Below are positions 63,290-64,000 of a stretch of DNA of 64,000 nucleotides, one piece after another. The translations under genes and the position numbers were made by a program. The notes beneath the pieces were generated by a model. It was given only the letters and a program-made list of their open reading frames with translations. It did not search any database and had not been told where the DNA came from. This DNA is from Pseudomonas extremaustralis (lineage in GTDB: Bacteria > Pseudomonadota > Gammaproteobacteria > Pseudomonadales > Pseudomonadaceae): the NCBI RefSeq assembly GCF_900102035.1, contig NZ_LT629689.1, forward strand, positions 1,984,001 through 2,048,000. Direction: 5' to 3'. How positions within the stretch are numbered: the first letter of the stretch is position 1; each line of letters starts with the position of its first letter.

Positions 63290-64000
63290 TCAACGCTTGG
63301 CCGCCTCAGGTTTATAGCCCAGCCGCAGCCCGCCCCAATGCCGGCCCTTGACCATGATCGGCACCGACAGGTCATGCATCAGCTCGCCCGTATCGCGGGT
63401 GTAGGTCTGCAACAGCATCGCTTGCTGATGGCTGCCACAGCGAATACCGGTGCGGTCGTCGAATTTGCGCTTGGTGCGGTTATGCACGGCATCCACTTGG
63501 ACGTCGCCGGTCAGCGCCTGGGAAAACGCCTTGTTGTGCGTCGGTACATACCCCTGGGGCGTGCAGGCAATGGCGAATACCAACCCTTCGTGACGCGGCA
63601 GCAGTGCCTCTTGGATCTGCGGCAATACCCGGTCGGTGTAGCCGTCAAACCGGCTGTGGTATTTGCTCGGGCTGGTATTGGGAATCAGCGTGTAGCTGCG
63701 GTCGAACAGGTCATCCTGGCTGATGCGGTTCTCTTGCAGATCGGCCTCGAACTGCGCGGCGATCTGGCTTGCGCCTTCACGCGCAAGGTCATAGATGCGC
63801 TGGTGATAGTCATCCAGACCGACTTCCGCCAGGCGTTCGCTGATGGTTTCGGCCTGGCCTTCCATCTGCACGGCGGCTTCCGCCAGTTGACGCGTCTGCT
63901 GGTCGCTCACCGTCAGGTCGCTGCGCATTTGCTCGACGGCATGGAACAGACTGTCGAGCTGGGTGCGGTTGGTGTCGGTGCCTTGGGCGATTTCATTGAC
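63290..64000 (-). CDS. Methyl-accepting chemotaxis protein, C-terminal part (5' end outside window)
   Basis: The frame is open through the window edge and reads VNEIAQGTDTNRTQLDSLFH at the start, coiled-coil sequence typical of a chemoreceptor signalling domain tail (QTRQLAEAAVQMEGQAETIS). It then runs into about 170 further residues of a C-terminal domain: FDRSYTLIPNTSPSKYHSRFD, TGIRCGSHQQAMLLQTYTRD and VPIMVKGRHWGGLRLGY. This looks like a cytoplasmic PAS/Cache-like sensor module placed after the signalling domain, an uncommon order. The full length and membrane topology are outside the window. It ends at 63290 with a lone stop. Confidence 0.8.
   Translation of the reverse strand, partial: VNEIAQGTDTNRTQLDSLFHAVEQMRSDLTVSDQQTRQLAEAAVQMEGQAETISERLAEVGLDDYHQRIYDLAREGASQIAAQFEADLQENRISQDDLFDRSYTLIPNTSPSKYHSRFDGYTDRVLPQIQEALLPRHEGLVFAIACTPQGYVPTHNKAFSQALTGDVQVDAVHNRTKRKFDDRTGIRCGSHQQAMLLQTYTRDTGELMHDLSVPIMVKGRHWGGLRLGYKPEAAKR

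Overview
This 64 kb window is a chromosomal segment of a fluorescent pseudomonad, most likely of the Pseudomonas fluorescens complex. The base composition is GC-rich. The spaces between genes carry the short REP/REPIN hairpins typical of that group. The central block (lysine decarboxylase, dnaQ, rnhA, methyltransferase, gloB, mltD, five-gene Npp/Yej peptide transporter) follows the gene order I recall for P. aeruginosa PA1818 to PA1807. I see no rRNA, tRNA, CRISPR array, prophage or insertion sequence. All assignments come from reading the sequence and from family knowledge; no database search was run.

Region 1 (1-11.4 kb) holds the 5' part of nadK, a DUF1853 gene and a cobalamin locus. On the minus strand lie cobW, cobN and two ChlI/ChlD-like chelatase subunits. 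On the plus strand lie cbtB, cbtA (predicted cobalt uptake), cobE and cobM. The two arms diverge from a 640-base space containing two cobalamin riboswitches in opposite orientation, so both arms should be shut off by B12. Region 2 (11.4-20.5 kb) has nfuA, the periplasmic fatty-acid cis/trans isomerase cti, B12-dependent metH, a decayed toxin-like pseudogene, a DUF2970 protein, an orphan periplasmic binding protein and a 37-residue membrane protein.

Region 3 (20.6-30 kb) is metabolic: cysI with its DUF934 partner, a MerR regulator divergent from an Old-Yellow-Enzyme-type oxidoreductase across a perfect palindrome, poxB, an FMN reductase, small unknown proteins, an orphan GspG-like pseudopilin without the usual Glu5, and a LysR regulator. 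Region 4 (29.5-44.6 kb) is the conserved block named above. It ends with the Npp/YejABEF-type importer, which has two tandem binding proteins.

Region 5 (44.6-56 kb) is more accessory. It has a 1161-residue protein of unknown function, an AraC regulator whose 3' end overlaps a convergent LysE-type exporter, a periplasmic RNase T2, a Nudix hydrolase, a protein with two dockerin-like calcium loops, a lipoprotein, a translationally coupled ECF sigma / anti-sigma / CnrX-like sensor operon, a YXWGXW-repeat protein and a PAS-GGDEF diguanylate cyclase. Region 6 (56-64 kb) has a TonB-dependent siderophore receptor with an N-terminal signalling domain but no local FecI/FecR pair, an orphan glycine-betaine-type binding protein, several short conserved unknown genes, and the 3' part of a chemoreceptor gene cut by the window edge.
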